Positions 7,479 to 14,595 are shown, counted from the first letter of the stretch. The stretch: 17,055 nucleotides of DNA from Methanobacteriota archaeon (GCA_018900975.1 JAHIFK010000222.1:1-17055); one strand, 5' to 3'. The notes: generated from the sequence alone by a model not told the origin. A program made the numbers and translations.

Positions 7479-8207
7479 ATGCAAGCGCAGATAGAAGAAG
7501 TATTTAATTCCATACAGGGAGAAGGCACTTATGCCGGCGCGCGCCAGGTGTTCGTCAGGTTCCAGCAGTGCCAGCTCCATTGCGCTTACTGCGACACGCC
7601 CAAAAGCCGCAGCATCTCAGGCTCTTGCAGTATTGAAAGAACTTCAGGAAAGGGCGACTTCCATTCTGTAAAAAATCCTGTTGACAGGGATTTTCTTATT
7701 GATGCTATTTCTAAATTATGGTCTCCTTCGACAAGGCATATCAGCCTGACAGGAGGGGAGCCGCTTATCCATGCTGATTTTATCAGGGAACTCGATACAG
7801 AGTTTCCGTTATACCTTGAGACAAATTCAGGATTTCCCGATGAAGCGCGAAAATTAAAGGATGTTATTGCAGTTGCTTCATGCGACATTAAATTACCAGA
7901 GCATGACTCCACGCGCCATTATGATGAATTGTTAAAGAACGAACTTGAGACGATATCTATATTTAGCGATTGTACTGAAACTTTTGTAAAAATAGTGGTA
8001 CTTCCTGAAACCACAATAGCATCATTATCTGAAGCGGTGAATGGGATTGCATCGATCGACCAGGACATTCCGTTAATTCTCCAGCCTGTGACGTCAAAAA
8101 TACACGTAAAAACAGGACAGCTTTTCAAACTGATGGATTTTGCTGCTGAAAAATTAAAAGACGTGCGGGTTATCCCGCAGACTCATAAAATGATGGGTTT
8201 GCTTTAA
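7479..8207 (+). CDS. queE: 7-carboxy-7-deazaguanine synthase (QueE), radical SAM
   Basis: 242 aa. It converts 6-carboxytetrahydropterin to 7-carboxy-7-deazaguanine, a step toward preQ0 and archaeosine in archaeal tRNA. Diagnostic features are the N-terminal EEVFNSIQGEGTYAGARQVF, where QueE-type enzymes bind substrate, and the cluster CQLHCAYCDTP with C31-x3-C35-x2-C38 for the [4Fe-4S] centre, followed by LTGGEP (91-95) for SAM. The stretch between cluster and GGEP is longer than in compact homologues and includes a Ser/Lys-rich loop (about 42-66). The gene starts 9 nt after ftsZ without a good SD, so it probably depends on the upstream transcript. Its stop overlaps the convergent lipoprotein gene by 4 nt. 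No other preQ0 gene is in the window. Confidence 0.9.
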   Translation: MQAQIEEVFNSIQGEGTYAGARQVFVRFQQCQLHCAYCDTPKSRSISGSCSIERTSGKGDFHSVKNPVDRDFLIDAISKLWSPSTRHISLTGGEPLIHADFIRELDTEFPLYLETNSGFPDEARKLKDVIAVASCDIKLPEHDSTRHYDELLKNELETISIFSDCTETFVKIVVLPETTIASLSEAVNGIASIDQDIPLILQPVTSKIHVKTGQLFKLMDFAAEKLKDVRVIPQTHKMMGLL

Positions 8208-8710
8208 TAACCTGTTGTTGATGCCAGAGAAAACACTGTCATGGGATCGGCAGAAGAGCCTACCATGACCAGATAATCGCCTTTAGCCCAGATTATGCTG
8301 TACTTCTTCTGTTCCTTTCCGTTCAATATTCCGACATCCGCGAACTTTGTGGCAGCATGTCCATTTATTGAGATATCTTCAAAAGGATCCAAATCTTCCC
8401 TGAACCTTTTCCTCTGGTCTGCTTTATATTGAGAGAGCAGAGTTTCAGGATTATCATGTTTGAACGCCTGGATATATATGTCCTCTCCACCATACCTGTA
8501 AACACCTTCGAACCCGCTCACAGTAGTATTTGCGATCTCCATCGTGTAATCATGGGTCCCCATAAAAGTAAAACCCGTCGGAAGATTAGTTTTTGGTATG
8601 AAATCTGGTCCTATGGTCTGATTTGCTTTACTGGTATCCTCAAAAACGCATCCAGATAAAAATACGGACGCGATTATCAGCATTGATAATAACATAAATT
8701 TCTTTAACAT
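8204..8710 (-). CDS. Predicted surface lipoprotein (168 aa)
   Basis: The N-terminus MLKKFMLLSMLIIASVFLSG-C has a charged start, a hydrophobic core and a lipobox (LSGC, Cys at 21), so the protein should be exported and lipid-anchored outside the membrane. The mature part is a soluble beta-rich domain with a GFTFMGTHDYTMEI segment and a later SIIWAKGDYLVMVGSS strand pair. I do not recognise a named family, though it resembles small archaeal lipoproteins of unknown role. SD GAGGAGG precedes ATG at good spacing. It is transcribed toward queE (4-nt overlap of stops) and divergently from the DUF4349 gene, with a 115-bp shared promoter region. Confidence 0.8.
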   Translation of the reverse strand: MLKKFMLLSMLIIASVFLSGCVFEDTSKANQTIGPDFIPKTNLPTGFTFMGTHDYTMEIANTTVSGFEGVYRYGGEDIYIQAFKHDNPETLLSQYKADQRKRFREDLDPFEDISINGHAATKFADVGILNGKEQKKYSIIWAKGDYLVMVGSSADPMTVFSLASTTGY

Positions 8711-8793
8711 TTTTTGCCTCCTCTGGTCTTTAATGCTCAGTAGCCTTAAAAAACATTGCGGTCACTTCAATTTCGTTCGAAGTTAAGGTTAAC

Positions 8794-8803
8794 ATTATAT
8801 ATT
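8794..8803 (+). promoter_or_regulatory. TATA box for the DUF4349 gene, probably leaderless
   Basis: ATTATATATT at 8794-8803 sits about 25 nt before ATG 8826, so transcription should begin at or within a few bases of the start codon. There is no strong SD next to the ATG; AAAGG at 8806-8810 is too distant. The region also serves the divergent lipoprotein gene. Confidence 0.45.
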
Positions 8804-8825
8804 TTAAAGGTAAATATAAGAATAC

Positions 8826-9698
8826 ATGAACAAGAAGTTGGTGGTAATTGCCGCGGTCATGTTGCTTATAATAACCATGTTCCTGGTGAGTACAGCATTT
8901 AATTTTGGATTGGGGGGCACCTCTGAAATATCTTATGATCGTTCATATTCAGGATTTCAAAAGAGCGAGTTTGAATTATCTGCCAATTCACTGGATACAG
9001 GAAACAGCATCCTGAATGGAAAAGCCATTTCCATGGAAAGGATGATCATTTCGACAGGACGCCTTCAGCTTGAGGTTGACAATGTCCCTTCCACTGTAAA
9101 TAAAATAACGAATATCACGGTGCAACAGGGAGGTTTTATCTCGGGTTCATCTGTGTCTGGTTACGAGGAACGCAAGAACGGTCAGGTGACCGTGAGGGTC
9201 CCTCAAAAGAATTTCTATGCTGCTGTCGAGCAGATAGAGGCGCTGGGCACAGTTAAATCAAAAGATCTACAGGGACAGGACGTTACCGAGCAGTATATAG
9301 ATATTAATGCGCGACTGGGCAACTTTAAAAAACAGGAGGAAAGACTGCAGGAGATCCTTAAAATGGCAACTACGGTCAAGGATGTGCTTGATATCGAGCG
9401 GGAGCTAAATCGTGTGCGCGGCGAAATAGAGAGCCTTACTGGAAAGCTGAATTATCTTGACAAGAGCATTGAGATGTCAACGATCACCGTGAACGTCAAT
9501 GAACTCGCTCCCTTCTTTGAAGGCTGGGGAATAACAGATGCCCTGAAGCAGAGTGTGAATGGGTTCTTCGACAGTATAAGCGGGCTGATCGTCTTTACAG
9601 GATATATCCTGCCCATAGCAATTTACTTGTTCCTGGTAATCTTTATCGGGATGGGAGTTAAAAAGAAGATCATACCGAGGCTTTTCGGGAAACAATGA
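8826..9698 (+). CDS. DUF4349 membrane protein
   Basis: 290 aa. An N-terminal signal anchor (about 5-25) leads into an extracytoplasmic domain, and a C-terminal membrane helix (about 255-277) is followed by a basic tail KKKIIPRLFGK, so the middle faces outside. The centre matches DUF4349: MIISTGRLQLEVDN, a GGFISGSSVSGYEERKNGQV block, TVRVPQKNFYAAVEQIEALG, then a coiled-coil segment (about 160-205) with KQEERLQEIL and VLDIERELNRVRGEIESL, and a closing STITVNV strand. The biochemical function of this widespread envelope family is not established. The last four bases overlap the next gene (ATGA), indicating translational coupling with a lipoprotein. Confidence 0.88.
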   Translation: MNKKLVVIAAVMLLIITMFLVSTAFNFGLGGTSEISYDRSYSGFQKSEFELSANSLDTGNSILNGKAISMERMIISTGRLQLEVDNVPSTVNKITNITVQQGGFISGSSVSGYEERKNGQVTVRVPQKNFYAAVEQIEALGTVKSKDLQGQDVTEQYIDINARLGNFKKQEERLQEILKMATTVKDVLDIERELNRVRGEIESLTGKLNYLDKSIEMSTITVNVNELAPFFEGWGITDALKQSVNGFFDSISGLIVFTGYILPIAIYLFLVIFIGMGVKKKIIPRLFGKQ

Positions 9699-10372
9699 AT
9701 AAGAATATCTTGATATTTTTTATTGTATTCCTGATATCTCTTTCAGGATGCATTGAACCATATCAAACAGCAGATCAGAATGATCCGTTTCAGCAGGAGC
9801 CATTTATGACGGCACAATCAACTGCACCTGCGCCTGGTACAAGTATATGGACGCCTGTGCCTGTAATGACCAATAAGAGCGAACTGCTAATAGACAGGAT
9901 ATCAGAAAACCTGACTTCATTTTACGACAGGAAATGGAACACGCTTTACCAGGCAGATGAGCTTGACTGTTCAAGGATGTCAACATATTTCTGGGATTAC
10001 ATCAGGAGAAATTTCCAGGTAGCACCGAAAATCATAATCTCGTATGAAAGACAGCATGCATGGATTGCGCTCAAGGTGAGCGATGTGGGGAACTCCACGG
10101 ATTACAGCAGCTGGAACATCAAGGGCACGGACTATTATTTTGTTGAAGCCACCATACCAAGAGTGGTAGCGGAAGACAATCGGAAGTTCCTGATAAACGA
10201 TCGGGAATATACTTCAGCAGAGTTCTACAATGCCGCAATTTACGTTCTTGACACGCCGCAGGATGCCAACGATTTCCATGCCCAGAACTCGGCGCTTGGC
10301 GGCTGGAACCAGGAGTTCAGGCTGAAAAAGGATGACCTGGATAAGATAGCGCGGCTGCTGGGCAGTAAATAG
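9695..10372 (+). CDS. Lipoprotein with possible transglutaminase-like Cys-His-Glu triad
   Basis: 225 aa, start overlapping the DUF4349 stop by 4 nt. Signal with lipobox LSGC (Cys 19), then a Pro/Thr/Ala-rich linker (about 25-60), then a globular domain. Within it, DCSRMSTYFWDYIRR (Cys 92), RQHAWIALKV (His 121) and YYFVEAT (Glu 151) occur in the order and spacing expected of a transglutaminase-like cysteine-peptidase fold. This catalytic reading is inference from motif order; I do not recognise the exact family. The coupling with a DUF4349 membrane protein suggests that both act outside the membrane as partners. SD is inside the preceding gene. Confidence 0.8.
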   Translation: MNKNILIFFIVFLISLSGCIEPYQTADQNDPFQQEPFMTAQSTAPAPGTSIWTPVPVMTNKSELLIDRISENLTSFYDRKWNTLYQADELDCSRMSTYFWDYIRRNFQVAPKIIISYERQHAWIALKVSDVGNSTDYSSWNIKGTDYYFVEATIPRVVAEDNRKFLINDREYTSAEFYNAAIYVLDTPQDANDFHAQNSALGGWNQEFRLKKDDLDKIARLLGSK

Positions 10373-10436
10373 AATATTACTTAATTCGGATTGAGAATTA
10401 TGTGTTTGACTATGAACGTATGATTTGGAGAATAGT

Positions 10437-11159
10437 ATGGATAGTTTTAAAAAATTCGATGGAATGGACTATGCAAATACCTTTGCCAGAAGGATCAGTG
10501 TAATGCACGAATTAGTCAGAGATGTCCTGTCCAGACAAATCAGGAAAGGGGATGAAGTGATCGATATTGGAGGCGGTCCAGGCATGGGCGCCAGGATTAT
10601 TGATGAGCTTGGGATAGAAACCACCGTAATAAATATAGAACCTTCTACTACGATCAATGATGTTCCTCAACTGTCGTTCGTGAAATACATACCTATAAAG
10701 ATGTCGCTTAAAGAAGCGCTGAATGCTCGTATTCCCAGCGCCAACTGCTTCTTGATGGTCAGCTCAGAACATGAGATCGCATTATGCAACGGCAGGACGC
10801 CTGTGGAAAACAAAAAGGAGTTTTTTCAGGACATGTTTGAGTTTATTCGCAAGAACCTGAAGAAAAATGGATGTCTCGTTATTGGATTTCCTAACTATAG
10901 AAAAGGGGCATCTGAAATAGAGATTTCAAGGCAGCGCAAGTTTACTGAGTCACTGATGGGACATTCTCATCCGCCTGAAGAGTTCTTTACAGTTGAAGAG
11001 TTCTTTACAGTTGAAGAGTTCTCTGCTGCATTTGGCATACATCCGGATGTGTTCAATCAAAAACCCATGACTCTCGCAGATGAGAAACCTGAAGAGACAA
11101 TTTTGAGAGCAAATGTGGCAGTATTTAAAATAAAAAATCCAGGGGAATTGAAAAACTAA
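10437..11159 (+). CDS. Class I SAM-dependent methyltransferase-like protein
   Basis: 240 aa from ATG 10437. The upstream TTG at 10425 is in frame, but TTGGAG (10425-10430) is better read as the SD of this ATG (spacing 6). The SAM-binding motif I is VIDIGGGPGMGARIIDELG, followed by an acidic strand end VINIEPS, and later LKKNGCLVIGFP matches the strand after the post-motif III glycine turn. The substrate cannot be told. Residues EEFFTVEEFFTVEEF come from an 18-bp tandem duplication and suggest recent in-frame expansion. It stands alone; the stop overlaps the convergent acidic-protein gene by 4 nt. Confidence 0.75.
   Translation: MDSFKKFDGMDYANTFARRISVMHELVRDVLSRQIRKGDEVIDIGGGPGMGARIIDELGIETTVINIEPSTTINDVPQLSFVKYIPIKMSLKEALNARIPSANCFLMVSSEHEIALCNGRTPVENKKEFFQDMFEFIRKNLKKNGCLVIGFPNYRKGASEIEISRQRKFTESLMGHSHPPEEFFTVEEFFTVEEFSAAFGIHPDVFNQKPMTLADEKPEETILRANVAVFKIKNPGELKN
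10977..11022 (+). repeat. 18-bp in-frame tandem repeat in methyltransferase gene
   Basis: GAAGAGTTCTTTACAGTT occurs twice exactly (10977-10994, 10995-11012) and a third partial copy begins GAAGAGTTCT at 11013. The unit length is a multiple of three and the protein repeats Glu-Glu-Phe-Phe-Thr-Val. Confidence 0.95.
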
Positions 11160-11461
11160 CCGAATATCATTCCCATACCGCTTGCCGCGTTCTCCTCTTC
11201 GTCCAAGAAAGCCTTTGTGATTAGCTTCTGTTCCTCGCCTGTAAGTTTTTGAAGCCCCATCCCATCTAGTTTTTTCTCGGCGCGGTCAAGTTCTTCCGAA
11301 TTAGCTTTCAGATACAGGAAATAACCCTTGCGGTCAGAGCCAAGGAGGTCGCACTCCCTGACAGTGAAACCTATGCGCTTGAAGAAATCGTCCTCTTCGC
11401 TTTCAAGTATCTTTTTGACATTCTGGCTGACCTTATCTTCATAGTAATAAACATTTTCCAT
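11156..11461 (-). CDS. Conserved-looking small acidic protein (101 aa)
   Basis: ATG with SD GAGGA upstream at proper spacing. The protein has a mixed alpha/beta pattern: an N-terminal helix (KVSQNVKKILESEEDDFFKR), a central strand pair (GFTVRECDLL and GYFLYLKA) and a C-terminal helix followed by an acidic tail and a Gly/Met-rich end (ASGMGMIFG). There is no signal, membrane segment or metal motif. I do not recognise the family. It stands alone, convergent with the methyltransferase gene and divergent from tRNA-Pro. The SD and the balanced composition support a real gene. Confidence 0.7.
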   Translation of the reverse strand: MENVYYYEDKVSQNVKKILESEEDDFFKRIGFTVRECDLLGSDRKGYFLYLKANSEELDRAEKKLDGMGLQKLTGEEQKLITKAFLDEEENAASGMGMIFG

Positions 11462-11573
11462 ACTTATTTCCTCGGTGCTTATTGGATTTAACGGTTTATA
11501 AACAATTCCTGTACTGCAGGATTCCAGTACAGCAAGGTTTTTATCATATCATGCTATTAGTAGGACACCCCAC

Positions 11574-11648
11574 GGGATAGTAGGGTAGCCTGGTCCATCC
11601 TTGAGCGTTTGGGACGCTTAGACCGCGGTTCAAATCCGCGCTATCCCA
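11574..11648 (+). tRNA. tRNA-Pro (anticodon TGG)
   Basis: Acceptor arms GGGATAG (11574-11580) and CTATCCC (11641-11647) pair fully, with discriminator A. The anticodon stem GAGCG/CGCTT (one G-T) encloses the loop TTTGGGA, giving anticodon TGG. The T arm is CGCGG-TTCAAAT-CCGCG. The D arm with GTAGCCTGG is typical of archaeal tRNA-Pro. No intron and no encoded CCA. A TATA-like TTTATCATA lies about 30 nt upstream. The gene faces the nitroreductase gene end-on. Confidence 0.95.
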
Positions 11649-11657
11649 TTTTTGTTC

Positions 11658-12176
11658 CTATTTCACGCTCCATTTCTCCCGCATCACGATCTCATCCAGG
11701 CTTTTTCGCGATGTTGGATTAGGTGCTGACAAGGGGTACCCAAGCGTTAGAAGCTGAACTACCCTCACACTATCAGGGATACTCAAGATTTCTTTGGCTT
11801 TTTTTTCATCAAATGCGCCTATCCAGCATGTACCGAGCCCTTCTTCAACAGCCTGGAGGGTCATGTGGTCCACGGCGATCGCGGTGTCGATGGGATAAGC
11901 CGGTTGACCGCATTTCATAACATATTCTGTTTCAATTGAACAGGCTGCGATCACAAGAGGCGCATCAGCTATAAATGACTGGTTATTTGCCGCTTCAGAA
12001 AGCGCTTTTCGTTTCCCGGCATCACTTACCACAACAAACCTTCGCTCCTGGCGGTTGCCTGCGGAAGGCGAAAGCCTGCCTGCATCGAGGACTCTCACCA
12101 GTTTATCCTTTTCCACTGCACGGGGTTCATAAGCCCTTATACTTCGTCTTGTCTGGATAGCATATCGCACGTCCAT
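11658..12176 (-). CDS. Nitroreductase-family FMN-dependent oxidoreductase
   Basis: 172 aa, the compact size of this family. FMN phosphate-binding residues lie in TRRSIRAY (9-16), the second flavin block is LSPSAGNRQ (35-43), and GLGTCWIGAF (113-122) with LLTLGYP (142-148) form the standard C-terminal dimer and flavin contacts. Such enzymes use NAD(P)H to reduce nitro groups, quinones or other acceptors; some relatives act in cofactor metabolism, and the substrate cannot be fixed here. Excellent SD AAGGAGTGAT before ATG. It is a single gene between tRNA-Pro and a gene-free gap. Confidence 0.9.
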   Translation of the reverse strand: MDVRYAIQTRRSIRAYEPRAVEKDKLVRVLDAGRLSPSAGNRQERRFVVVSDAGKRKALSEAANNQSFIADAPLVIAACSIETEYVMKCGQPAYPIDTAIAVDHMTLQAVEEGLGTCWIGAFDEKKAKEILSIPDSVRVVQLLTLGYPLSAPNPTSRKSLDEIVMREKWSVK

Positions 12177-12446
12177 AAATCATCACTCCTTTATTCTCAA
12201 TACTGCTGTTCTATTGCCACGTTAATATTTCATTAGTCTCTCCCTAATTATAGATATCTCTGAAACTTCAACTGAAAATAAATGTAATGTTCCTACATCT
12301 ATTTATCGAAAAATCACATTCATAACATCTTATTCATGTATGAAAATCTGGCAAAAGGGGCAAATAAGCCTCAACTGGCAGGGTTGATAATCGGGACAGG
12401 ACTGGCAGTTTCAATACAATTCGGGGTCAGGCTGAGTCCACCTATG

Positions 12447-12489
12447 CCCTGCGGGGCATTGGTGTGCGCGGAGTCGAGAACCCGCAGGG
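12447..12489. repeat. Inverted repeat, 9-bp arms, 25-nt loop
   Basis: CCCTGCGGG (12447-12455) and CCCGCAGGG (12481-12489) are exact reverse complements. The arms are GC-rich inside an otherwise AT-rich intergenic region. They could fold into an RNA hairpin or be the remains of a mobile or repetitive element. No T-run follows on the plus strand. Confidence 0.7.
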
Positions 12490-12523
12490 TTTCGGCATTG
12501 ATGGACGCGGATTTGTTGCTACG

Positions 12524-12554
12524 CATCTGTGTTTATCTGCGTTCATCTGCGGTT
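12524..12554. repeat. Three tandem YATCTGYGTT units
   Basis: CATCTGTGTT, TATCTGCGTT and CATCTGCGGTT follow each other without gap. The unit matches the right arm of the palindrome at 16806-16880 (CATCTGTGT, CATCCGTGT), so both are probably from one repeat family. Confidence 0.65.
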
Positions 12555-12625
12555 AATAAATACTAAAAATAATATCAATTATGCGTAATTACTTATGTCG
12601 TCATGTATAAAACTGAGATCGATAT

Positions 12626-12844
12626 TTACAGCTTATTCTCATCCGCAAACTTCACAAGCGCCTCGCCAAGCGCCCGTACATATTTGGGATTCAGGAAAAA
12701 CCTTCGCTGTTTCTGCCCGCCTCTTTCTTTTGCTATCTCCACATATTCCTTCTCTTCCTCTCCTCTTTCGCTTTTCTGCATTGAGATGGTCATGAACCAC
12801 CCAGAACTCATCTTTATTTCAGTAAATCCTTTCTCATCGTTCAT
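12626..12844 (-). CDS. Small conserved-looking protein (72 aa), possible PC4/PurA-like fold
   Basis: The start codon overlaps the stop of the upstream phosphomevalonate dehydratase small subunit gene (ATGA) and SD GGAG precedes it, so the two are an operon. The chain has strands (FTEIKMSSGWFMTISM, EYVEIAKERG, RRFFLNP) and a C-terminal helix (YVRALGEALVKFADE). That order faintly recalls single-strand nucleic-acid-binding PC4 or PurA repeats; this is only a visual likeness. There is no cysteine motif or membrane segment. Function is unknown. Confidence 0.7.
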   Translation of the reverse strand: MNDEKGFTEIKMSSGWFMTISMQKSERGEEEKEYVEIAKERGGQKQRRFFLNPKYVRALGEALVKFADENKL

Positions 12845-13242
12845 ATTATCTCCACGCTTCCTACGATCGCATCCACTAAAACCTTATCCCCGGTCTTTAT
12901 TGTGGTTAGGGGATCTTTCTCAACCCTGTCCACAAGCGGTATGCCTGAGATTATTGCGCCGACAGCAACTATGGGTTCAGTTTTTATGTTTATCATAGCA
13001 GAGGGAGCAGCGCCGTTCTTTTTGAGCTGGTATATCACATACGAGCCGACAGTCGAACCTTTGCCTGACGGAAAAACCAGCACTTTTCCTTTTATGCTCA
13101 TTCCGGCAAGTTCGTGCCCCCTTTCGACCACGATGCCCGTCTGCGGATCAACGCTCCCAAGAAATGATATCGGTTGGGATGTTACGAGGGCTTCTCCTTC
13201 TGCACTGCCCCTTGAAACGATATGTGCTTTGAGTTTTATCAT
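12841..13242 (-). CDS. Phosphomevalonate dehydratase small subunit (aconitase X swivel domain, DUF126)
   Basis: 133 aa, the normal length of the stand-alone swivel subunit. The core PSGKGSTVGSYVIYQL (residues about 58-73) is the family signature, with the conserved serine, and IISGIPLVDRV follows near the end. With the large aconitase X subunit it dehydrates 5-phosphomevalonate to trans-anhydromevalonate 5-phosphate in the archaeal modified mevalonate pathway to isoprenoid lipids. The large subunit is not in this window. SD AGGAAG precedes ATG; the gene begins 11 nt after the glycosyltransferase gene ends and overlaps the following small gene by 4 nt, forming a three-gene minus-strand operon. 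Confidence 0.9.
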   Translation of the reverse strand: MIKLKAHIVSRGSAEGEALVTSQPISFLGSVDPQTGIVVERGHELAGMSIKGKVLVFPSGKGSTVGSYVIYQLKKNGAAPSAMINIKTEPIVAVGAIISGIPLVDRVEKDPLTTIKTGDKVLVDAIVGSVEII

Positions 13243-13253
13243 TACGCTTCCTG

Positions 13254-14000
13254 TTATTTCCTTATCCCGATATATTCCCGCAGGTCAGCGATGCCCAGCC
13301 TCTTTGATATCTTATCTATAAATGTGGAATTAAGTTCCCATCCAAGGTCAAGCTGTGCATAATAATACAGTGTCCCAAGAAGCCCCATCACTTCAAGGCG
13401 GCGGGATGAGTTCATTACTTTAATATGGCGGTAGAACTTCACGGCCCCGAGCTTTGTAATCCTTCTGCTGAAATCCACATCTTCGAGAAGGACGTTCCGG
13501 TAGCCTCCGCATTTAAAATACGCATCGCGGCGGACGGCTGTGTTGAAACCAGGCAGTGTTGCTGAACGCAATCTGTCCCTCATTGAAAAATAGTTATTAG
13601 CAACGCCTTCTGCGAGCTTTATCTGTTCTGACCGTTCCGAGAATTCAAACCCTGTCGAGAAGGCCACTATATCCTGATTTGCCCTGAACATTTCGTATAA
13701 GAAAGAAATGTAGTACCCCGGAATATGAGTATCGGCATCGATAAAAACGAAATATTTGCTGCTCGCACTTGCATTCAATGCCCCGAAATGCCTTGCAGGA
13801 CCGATGCCGCGTTCTTCGCAATGTACCACTTTGTCTGCATACCTATTTGCGATCTCCACGCTCCCGTCCGTGCTGCCGTTATCAGATACTATCAGCTCAT
13901 AAGATTTATTCGTGTTCTGGTCTTTGATCGGGGCAAGAGTGGCCTCAAGGTATTTTGCTTCGTCAAGTACAGGAACGATAACTGAAAGTTCAGGCTCCAT
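13254..14000 (-). CDS. Glycosyltransferase family 2
   Basis: 248 aa GT-A fold enzyme. The N-terminal LSVIVPVLDEAKYLEATL and ELIVSDNGSTDGS (36-47) bind the nucleotide sugar, VFIDADTH has the metal-binding DxD (88-90), and LLEDVDFSRR (171-180) supplies the acidic catalytic motif. No C-terminal membrane helix is evident, so it is probably a soluble or peripheral enzyme using a lipid or protein acceptor on the cytosolic face. First gene of the operon with the mevalonate-pathway small subunit, which could hint at polyprenol or lipid glycosylation, but the link may be incidental. The SD is weak (GAG). Confidence 0.9.
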   Translation of the reverse strand: MEPELSVIVPVLDEAKYLEATLAPIKDQNTNKSYELIVSDNGSTDGSVEIANRYADKVVHCEERGIGPARHFGALNASASSKYFVFIDADTHIPGYYISFLYEMFRANQDIVAFSTGFEFSERSEQIKLAEGVANNYFSMRDRLRSATLPGFNTAVRRDAYFKCGGYRNVLLEDVDFSRRITKLGAVKFYRHIKVMNSSRRLEVMGLLGTLYYYAQLDLGWELNSTFIDKISKRLGIADLREYIGIRK

Positions 14001-14048
14001 CTTGTTCTCAATGACTTGACGTTATTTATCTTATATATATTTGTATTA

Positions 14049-14120
14049 TGGACCCGGCGGGATTCGAACCCGCGGCCTTTGCGTTGCGAACGCAACGATC
14101 TACCCCTGATCTACAGGCCC
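14049..14120 (-). tRNA. tRNA-Ala (anticodon CGC)
   Basis: On the minus strand the acceptor arms are GGGCCTG and CGGGTCC with the G3-U70 wobble pair that defines alanine, discriminator A. D stem GATC/GATC, anticodon stem TTGCG/CGCAA with loop TTCGCAA giving CGC, T arm GCGGG-TTCGAAT-CCCGC. No intron, no encoded CCA. A TATA-like TTTAAAATATT lies about 20 nt upstream on the minus strand. Confidence 0.95.
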
Positions 14121-14152
14121 GTTGAAAAATAATATTTTAAAGGATGTAAGAG

Positions 14153-14428
14153 TTACATCCTGCCGAGTTCTTCTACGGATACGTTCTCGACGCCCTTTAC
14201 TTTTCCAAAAGCCTCTTCAACCTGTTCGGTTCCGCCTTCCAGGTCACCAACTTTAACAACGACCATCAGGGCTTTTAAACCGAATGCAACGGGTTCCTCC
14301 GAGAAACCATGCAGACGCGCTCCCTTCGGGACTACTTTTGTAAGCGCTTCCTTGAGTTCATTCAGGTCGACATCCATACCTGTGGGCATTATCTTGATCT
14401 TTGCTGCGACATCACCCATTGCACTCAC
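14153..14428 (-). CDS. ef1b: Translation elongation factor aEF-1beta
   Basis: 91 aa, normal length. The nucleotide-exchange factor for aEF-1alpha in the cytosol. Matches are VAAKIKIMPTGMDVDLNELKEAL at the N-terminus, the central FSEEPVAFGLKALMVVVKVGD and the C-terminal GKVKGVENVSVEELGRM. The start is GTG 14428, which overlaps the stop of the Zn-ribbon gene (GTGA), a typical coupling arrangement; ATG 14419 three codons later is the alternative. Together with the Zn-ribbon gene it forms the usual archaeal two-gene unit; tRNA-Ala lies 32 bp downstream on the same strand. Confidence 0.95.
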   Translation of the reverse strand: MSAMGDVAAKIKIMPTGMDVDLNELKEALTKVVPKGARLHGFSEEPVAFGLKALMVVVKVGDLEGGTEQVEEAFGKVKGVENVSVEELGRM

Positions 14429-14595
14429 GGTCCTTCGAAGCTGCAGTTAGCACACTTATATTGATTGCTCTGGTGTCTGCACGACACACATCTTCCAAGT
14501 TCATTTCCGCATTTCGGGCATGGGAATCGCGCATATCCGCGCTCAATAAGATTTACTCCGCATGATACACAATTTTTTGCTTCTGCTTTTGGCAT
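14425..14595 (-). CDS. Archaeal Zn-ribbon RNA-binding-type protein (56 aa)
   Basis: 56 aa, read from ATG at 14595 with SD AAGGAGA, stop overlapping the aEF-1beta start. Four CxxC-type pairs: CVSCG, CPKCG, CVSCR and CANC, spaced to form two treble-clef or ribbon zinc sites, with a typical FPCPKCGNELGRC core. It resembles the small archaeal zinc-finger protein (HVO_2753 type) annotated as Zn-ribbon RNA-binding, encoded next to aEF-1beta in many archaea. Role in translation is suggested by that neighbourhood rather than shown. The divergent AT-rich gap of about 50 bp lies before the MfnE-like gene end. Confidence 0.9.
   Translation of the reverse strand: MPKAEAKNCVSCGVNLIERGYARFPCPKCGNELGRCVSCRHQSNQYKCANCSFEGP

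Larger units (their letters stand above)
12177..12625 (-). other. Gene-free gap of 449 bp with repeats
   Basis: I find no convincing gene here. The part next to the nitroreductase gene is AT-rich promoter-like DNA. The middle (about 12340-12510) turns GC-rich and holds a 9-bp inverted repeat; short ORFs there lack RBS and protein-like composition. The end carries three 10-bp YATCTGYGTT iterons and an AT-rich stretch. Confidence 0.6.

Noticed and set aside
12336..12566. 76-aa frame in the gap after the nitroreductase gene
   Set aside because: No ribosome site, Arg/Cys-rich translation of GC-rich repeats, spans the inverted repeat and the iterons.
12603..13321. Plus-strand frames over the mevalonate-subunit region
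   Set aside because: They are shadows of the minus-strand operon, whose members have recognisable motifs, SDs and start-stop overlaps.
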